Shown here: positions 59,760 through 64,000 of the stretch, one piece after another
How the letters are laid out: every line of letters begins with the position of its first letter
How positions within the stretch are numbered: position 1 is the stretch's first letter
Position numbers and translations under genes: made by a program
NCBI RefSeq assembly: GCF_000761485.1
Contig: NZ_JPMX01000003.1
Location: forward strand, 1 to 64,000
DNA from: Modestobacter caceresii
Lineage (GTDB): Bacteria > Actinomycetota > Actinomycetes > Mycobacteriales > Geodermatophilaceae
Reading direction: 5' to 3'
DNA: 64,000 nucleotides
Notes under the pieces: generated by a model
The model's database searches: none
Seen by the model: only the letters and a program-made list of their open reading frames with translations
What the model was told of the DNA's origin: nothing

Positions 59760-61904
59760 TCAGCACAGCGACAACTGCTCGGGCGCCTCGTCGATCGGCG
59801 CGACCTCCGGCCGTCGGGTGGGCAGACTGCCGGCGGGGAAGCCCACCGACTCGTCGCCGGGCAGGCCGAGGCTGCTGCCGGGGTCCACGCCGCGCGCCAC
59901 TCCCCCGCTCTGCCGGTCCAGGCCGTACCGGGCCAGCACCGGGGCCACCCGGCCGGCGAGCCAGCTGCGGTACTCGGCCGGCACGTAGGCGCCGCGGCCG
60001 TAGAGCTGGCGGTACCGGCCGACCAGGCCGGGGTGCTCCCGGGACAGCCAGGCGGTGAACCACTCCCGGGCGCCCGGGCGCAGGTGCAGCGGCAGCACGG
60101 TGACCCCGGTGGCCCCGGCCGCGGCGATGGCGCCGATCGCCGCCTCCAGGTGCTCCATCCGGTCGGTGAGGCCGGGCAGCACCGGGGCCAGGAAGACACC
60201 GCAGGGCAGCCCGGCGTCGGTGATCGCCCGCACCAGGTCCAGCCGCGCACGGGGCGTGGGGACGCCGGGCTCCAGGGCGGCGTGCAGGTCGTCGTCCCAG
60301 ATGGCCATCGACACCCCCATCCCGACCGGGACGTCGCGGGACGCGGCGGCCAGCCGGGGGACGTCGCGCCGGGCCAGCGTGCCCTTGGTCAACACCGAGA
60401 ACGGGGTGCCGGACTGGGCCAGGGCGTCGATGATCCCGGGCATCAGCCGGTAGCGGCCCTCGGCCCGCTGGTACGGGTCGGTGTTGGTGCCGAGCGCCAC
60501 GTGCTCCCGCTGCCAGGACGGTCGGGCCAGCTCGCGCCGCAGCACGTCGACGAGGTTGGTCTTGACCACGATCTGCTGGTCGAAGTCGGCCCCGCTGTCC
60601 AGCTCCAGCCACTCGTGCGTCCCCCGGGCGAAGCAGTTGTGGCTCACGACGCCGTTCGCGATGAAGTCGCCCGTGCCAGTGGTGATGTCGTACATCGGCA
60701 TCTCGAGACCGAGGTCCTGGACCTCGGTCACTCGTAGATCAGCCGTGCTCTTGATGGCTGTGCCCTGTACCTGGCACTTGCGGCGGATCGCCGGGTCGAC
60801 CAGGTGGATGAAGCGCAGGTGCTCCTTCAGCCCGCCGCGCAGACGAACGGTCCGTACCCGGTTCGCCAGGCGCCTGTCCTCCAGAACGCTGTCGAAGCCC
60901 AACGCGGTGAAGGCGGCACTCGTCCGTTCGAGCATCTCGTCATCGGCGTTGGTGACCCGCAGGACGTGCTGGCTCCGACTGCCCTCGGCGTCGAAGACGC
61001 CGGCCAGGAAGCCCCGCTGCCAGGCATCCGATGGCTGTTCCGGCCAGGCGATGAGCTGGAAGATCCGGGCCACGGAGGCGGCTGACGACGTCCTGATCGC
61101 GCTCATCGCTCGGCGCTCGGGGGTGACAGCGGAGAACTCGAACCAATCAGTCGACACCCCCGCCTGCGCCAAGTAGGCCTGAGAGCGTCGAAGACCCTCC
61201 TGGTCCGCCAACGCCAGCCGGAAACGGTGCACGTCCCCATGCACTCGCCCGGCTCGCTGGTAGCGATACACCTTGAGGTGGGCGTCGCCGCGGACCATGC
61301 CGGTCAGGTAGCCCCGCCGGTAGTCCTCGCAGGCGGCCACCGCCGGAGCCGAGCGGCCGAAGCCGAGCAGTTCGTCGTTCGTCGTCAGGTACGGGCGCTG
61401 ACCCGTTCCGCAGCTCGCGCCGGTGACGTGCTTCCAGCCACGCCCGGTGAGGAACCGATGGTCAGCGCTGGCGACGAGGACGGTGCCGTCGGCGAGCGTC
61501 ACCCGATGGGCTGGTTTGACCGTCGACCAGTGCGCCAGCACCTCGGTCTCGACGTACCGGCGGTAGCGGTCGCCCTTCTCCGTCCCGATGATCCGGTCCC
61601 CCACCCGCAGGTCCGCGATCGCCCGCTGAGAGCCGTCGGCCATGAGCACCTGCGTGTCTCCCGAGAGGCAGTACACGCACGCATGGGAGCAGCCCCGGTA
61701 GGGGTTGATCGTGTGGCCGAACGGCATCGCGGAGCCCTTCGGTACCGCGTTGAGTGCGCTCTTGGCCCGCACCTCGTGGAACGTCAGGCCCGGGAACTCC
61801 GGGACCTGCACGCTGCGCAGCAGGCCACGCACGTCGGGCAGCCCGGGCAGGGTGCTGGGCTCGTCGAAGTCCAGCCGCTGGGCGTCCCACCGCATGCCGA
61901 CCAT
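59760..61904 (-). CDS. Intein-containing Rv2578c-family radical SAM protein
   Basis: A 714-residue precursor. The extein matches the Rv2578c family: FHEVRAKSALNAVPKGSAMPFGHTINPYRGC, then after splicing the radical SAM triad is C-x3-C-x2-C (Cys72, Cys76, and the Cys right after the intein). Later extein parts are VALGTNTDPYQRAEGRYRLMPGIIDAL and MGVSMAIWDDDLHAALEPG. The family resembles spore photoproduct-lyase-like enzymes of unsettled reaction. An intein of 345 residues (79-423) interrupts it exactly at the third cluster cysteine. Extein length is 369, normal for the family. Confidence 0.94.
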   Translation of the reverse strand: MVGMRWDAQRLDFDEPSTLPGLPDVRGLLRSVQVPEFPGLTFHEVRAKSALNAVPKGSAMPFGHTINPYRGCSHACVYCLSGDTQVLMADGSQRAIADLRVGDRIIGTEKGDRYRRYVETEVLAHWSTVKPAHRVTLADGTVLVASADHRFLTGRGWKHVTGASCGTGQRPYLTTNDELLGFGRSAPAVAACEDYRRGYLTGMVRGDAHLKVYRYQRAGRVHGDVHRFRLALADQEGLRRSQAYLAQAGVSTDWFEFSAVTPERRAMSAIRTSSAASVARIFQLIAWPEQPSDAWQRGFLAGVFDAEGSRSQHVLRVTNADDEMLERTSAAFTALGFDSVLEDRRLANRVRTVRLRGGLKEHLRFIHLVDPAIRRKCQVQGTAIKSTADLRVTEVQDLGLEMPMYDITTGTGDFIANGVVSHNCFARGTHEWLELDSGADFDQQIVVKTNLVDVLRRELARPSWQREHVALGTNTDPYQRAEGRYRLMPGIIDALAQSGTPFSVLTKGTLARRDVPRLAAASRDVPVGMGVSMAIWDDDLHAALEPGVPTPRARLDLVRAITDAGLPCGVFLAPVLPGLTDRMEHLEAAIGAIAAAGATGVTVLPLHLRPGAREWFTAWLSREHPGLVGRYRQLYGRGAYVPAEYRSWLAGRVAPVLARYGLDRQSGGVARGVDPGSSLGLPGDESVGFPAGSLPTRRPEVAPIDEAPEQLSLC
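60636..61670 (-). mobile_element. LAGLIDADG homing-endonuclease intein
   Basis: Residues 79-423 of the radical SAM precursor. Block A CLSGDTQVLMADGS (Cys79), block B VLVASADHRFLTGRG, endonuclease motifs RRGYLTGMVRGDAHL (Asp207) and RGFLAGVFDAEGS (Glu307 in the catalytic spot), then block F/G MYDITTGTGDFIANGVVSHN followed by extein Cys. All splicing residues (Cys1, His-Asn end, Cys+1) are present. Confidence 0.93.
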
Positions 61905-61980
61905 CCGAACACATGTTCGATGCCCTGTCCACCGGCCCTCGCAGGCCCGCTGCGAGCCTGCGAGGGGCGGGGGTCCTCCC

Positions 61981-62463
61981 TCAGACCGGCGGACGGTCCT
62001 CGTAGAAGGTGGAGAGGACGACGGTGGTCCGGGTGGTCACGTTGGCCGCCGACCGGATCTCGTGCAGCAACGCCTCCAGCGCGTCGGGCGAGGCCACCCG
62101 CACCTTGAGGATGTAGCTCTCCACCCCGGCCACCGAGTGGCAGGCCTCGATGGCCGACAGGTGCGCCAGCCGGGTCGGCGCGTCGTCGGGCTGGGCGGCC
62201 TCGATCGGGGTGATCGAGACGAAGGCGGTGAGCGGCAGCCCGAGCGCCTTGGCGTCCAGCTGAGCCGCGTAGCCGGTGATCAGACCACGTTGTTCCAGCC
62301 TGCGGACCCGCTGGTGCACCGCGGACACCGACAGCCCGACGCGGTCGGCCAGTTCGGTGAAGCTCGCCCGACCGTCGCGGGCCAGGGCGCTCAGCAGCTC
62401 GCGGTCGACGTCCTGGGTGGCCGGCGGCCCGCCCGGCTCAGCCGGGGAGTTCGACGAGCTCAC
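61981..62463 (-). CDS. Lrp/AsnC family transcriptional regulator
   Basis: A 160-residue regulator: [43 protein letters not shown] and a RAM effector domain ([41 protein letters not shown]). Start overlaps the peptidase gene by 26 bp, so both are probably co-expressed. Such regulators sense amino acids, fitting a peptidase partner. Confidence 0.93.
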   Translation of the reverse strand: MSSSNSPAEPGGPPATQDVDRELLSALARDGRASFTELADRVGLSVSAVHQRVRRLEQRGLITGYAAQLDAKALGLPLTAFVSITPIEAAQPDDAPTRLAHLSAIEACHSVAGVESYILKVRVASPDALEALLHEIRSAANVTTRTTVVLSTFYEDRPPV

Positions 62464-63583
62464 GGGGACCGTTGTTCAGGTTGCGGACGCCGTCGTCGGT
62501 GCAGACGACGATGTCCTCGATCCGGGCGCCGTAGCGCCCGGGCAGGTAGATGCCGGGCTCGACCGAGAAGGCCATCCCCGGCTCCAGCGGCAGGTCGTTG
62601 CCGGCGACGACGTAGGGCGCCTCGTGGGTGTCCAGCCCGATGCCGTGCCCGGTGCGGTGGATGAAGTGCTCACCGAAGCCGGCCTTGCTGATGACGTCGC
62701 GGGCGACGGCGTCGATCTGGGCGCACGTGACCCCGGGGCGCACCGCGGCGACGGCCGCCGCCTGGGCCCGCTGGAGGACGGCGAACCACTCGGTCAGGCC
62801 GCGGGCGGCGTGCCCGCCGACCAGGTAGGTGCGGGTGCAGTCGGAGCGGTAGCCGGTCGCCGTCTCCCCGCCGATGTCCACGACGACCATGTCCCCGGCC
62901 TCCACCACCCGGTCGGAGACCTCGTGGTGCGGGCTGGCGCCGTTGGGGCCCGAGCCGACGATCGTGAAGTCGACGCCGACGTGGCCCTCGGCGAGGATCG
63001 CCGCCGCGACGTCCGCGCCGACCTCGGCCTCAGTGCGGCCGACCCGCAGCCACTGGCCCATCCGGGCGTGCACCCGGTCGATCGCCGCACCGGCGATCGC
63101 CAGCTCCTCGACCTCGGCCGGCGTCTTCACCATCCGCAGCCGGTCGATGACCGGGCTGGCCAGCTCCAGCGCCGAACCGGGCAGCGCCCGCTGGATGCCG
63201 AGCGCGTGCTCGGCCCAGGTGCGGGACCCGACGGCCACCCGGACCGGCGCGCTGCCCAGCCGGGCGGTGACCGCCTCGGCCAGCCGGGCGAAGGAGTCGT
63301 CGGTCTCGTCCCAGGGCAGCACCTCAAGGCCCAACGACCCGGCCGGGGAGGCCTCGATCATCGGCGCCTCCAGCCGCGGCACCACCAGCAGCGGCTCGCC
63401 CCGGCGGGGCACGGCCAGCGCGGTCAGCCGCTCCATGGCGTGCGCGTCGTAGCCGCACAGGTAGCGCAGGTCGGAGCCGGGCGTGACGACGACGACGTCG
63501 ATGTCGAGCTCGTCGGCGAGAGCGCGGGCGGCGTGCACCCGGTCGATGGACACCAGCGGGGAGGAGGGAGAGACGGCGACCAC
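62438..63583 (-). CDS. M24 family Xaa-Pro dipeptidase/aminopeptidase P-like
   Basis: A 381-residue creatinase/prolidase-fold protein: N-terminal domain about residues 1-130, then the pita-bread domain with five metal ligands visible: [16 protein letters not shown] and TRTYLVGG (Asp, Asp), [17 protein letters not shown] (His), [11 protein letters not shown] and GARIEDIVV (Glu, Glu). It cleaves X-Pro dipeptides. GTG start at 63583. Confidence 0.92.
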   Translation of the reverse strand: MVAVSPSSPLVSIDRVHAARALADELDIDVVVVTPGSDLRYLCGYDAHAMERLTALAVPRRGEPLLVVPRLEAPMIEASPAGSLGLEVLPWDETDDSFARLAEAVTARLGSAPVRVAVGSRTWAEHALGIQRALPGSALELASPVIDRLRMVKTPAEVEELAIAGAAIDRVHARMGQWLRVGRTEAEVGADVAAAILAEGHVGVDFTIVGSGPNGASPHHEVSDRVVEAGDMVVVDIGGETATGYRSDCTRTYLVGGHAARGLTEWFAVLQRAQAAAVAAVRPGVTCAQIDAVARDVISKAGFGEHFIHRTGHGIGLDTHEAPYVVAGNDLPLEPGMAFSVEPGIYLPGRYGARIEDIVVCTDDGVRNLNNGPRELVELPG

Positions 63584-63636
63584 GTCCGCAGACTAACCAG
63601 CGGGAGCGACAGCCCCGGCCGTCGTCATCGCACCGT

Positions 63637-63642
63637 TACCGT
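63637..63642 (+). promoter_or_regulatory. -10 box TACCGT, probable leaderless exonuclease start
   Basis: TACCGT ends 7 nt before GTG 63650, favouring this over GTG 63641 within the box. Confidence 0.45.
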
Positions 63643-63649
63643 GCCCGGC

Positions 63650-64000
63650 GTGACGACGATGCTCCTGGACGCCGCGAGCCTCTACTTCCGTGCCTTCTAC
63701 GGGGTGCCGACCAGCGTGACCGGCCCGCACGGCCGACCGGTCAACGCCGTCCGCGGCTTCCTGGACATGACCGCCCGGCTGGTCGCCGCCCACTCCCCCA
63801 CCCGGCTGGTCGCCTGCTGGGACGACGACTGGCGCCCGGCGTTCCGGGTCGCCGCGCTGCCCAGCTACAAGGCGCACCGGGTCGCGCAGGAGGGCGGTGA
63901 GGAGGTGCCCGACGAGCTCGGGCCGCAGGTGCCGGTGCTGGTCGAGGTGCTCGCCGCCGCCGGGCTGACCCGGGTCGGCGCCCCCGGCTACGAGGCCGAC
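63650..64000 (+). CDS. 5'-3' exonuclease (PolA N-terminal exonuclease family), partial
   Basis: Starts GTG 63650 and runs off the right edge (117 residues seen). [58 protein letters not shown] are the 5'-3' exonuclease N-terminal motifs with metal-binding Asp residues. Without the rest it is not certain whether a polymerase domain follows, but stand-alone exonucleases of this kind are common in actinobacteria. It removes RNA primers or flaps. Confidence 0.9.
   Translation, partial: MTTMLLDAASLYFRAFYGVPTSVTGPHGRPVNAVRGFLDMTARLVAAHSPTRLVACWDDDWRPAFRVAALPSYKAHRVAQEGGEEVPDELGPQVPVLVEVLAAAGLTRVGAPGYEAD

Overview
The window is high-GC actinobacterial chromosome. Very high G+C, many GTG starts, GTGA/ATGA stop-start overlaps, RbpA, GarA, FtsR, DUF881 proteins, an Rv2578c-type radical SAM protein and an actinobacterial dif site all point the same way. 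Gene order matches Mycobacterium tuberculosis Rv1822-Rv1832 in one block and Rv2050-Rv2053c in another. The style suggests Geodermatophilaceae (Blastococcus/Modestobacter/Geodermatophilus-like), but the genus is inference. I saw no insertion sequence, prophage, CRISPR array, tRNA or rRNA.

Layout. 1-0.9 kb: a cut-off secreted Ala/Pro-rich protein behind a c-di-AMP (ydaO-type) riboswitch. 0.9-2.3 kb: a ThrE-like exporter. 2.5-12.7 kb: a catabolic island with a sugar-type ABC importer (+) facing two SDRs, a MoaF-like protein, an amidohydrolase, an AraC regulator and a CaiB-type CoA transferase (-); a tandem AraC-like operator lies upstream of the amidohydrolase. 12.9-22.5 kb: the conserved pgsA-like / DUF881 / small basic protein / DUF881 / gcvH / garA / ftsR / bifunctional nuclease / MerR / gcvP block. 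22.6-27 kb: a Gly-His-Trp-repeat lipoprotein, DUF5999, coaA, GNAT and PEBP genes. 26.6-37 kb: a HAD + GH65 phosphorylase pair, an M50-like protease, a two-component system divergent from an ABC exporter, and a GH15 enzyme. 37.1-39.2 kb: isochorismatase, an ArsR-AHSA1 fusion and a TIGR03086 protein.

A near-perfect dif site (39273-39300) in a gene-poor 670-bp gap places the window in the replication terminus. 40.4-47.1 kb: GDPD, an MFS/UMF1 transporter, thymidine kinase, rbpA with a SigR-type promoter, fxsA, and separate ppm and lnt genes. 47.6-54.5 kb: a lysine 'fermentation' cluster (kal, kamE, kamD, amidohydrolase, kdd, and divergent kamA) without an evident kce. 54.7-64 kb: GNAT, lipase maturation factor, acyltransferase, YbdK-type ligase, a recombinase-like orphan, an intein-split radical SAM gene, Lrp/AsnC, an M24 peptidase, and the start of a 5'-3' exonuclease.

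Signals that standard annotation would miss: the dif site; the c-di-AMP riboswitch; an intein whose splicing rebuilds the 4Fe-4S cysteine triad; a 15-bp motif found in three divergent intergenic regions, two beside GH65/GH15 genes; about eight starts with a TANNNT-like -10 box 6-7 nt upstream (probable leaderless mRNAs); and several paired operators in helical phase.
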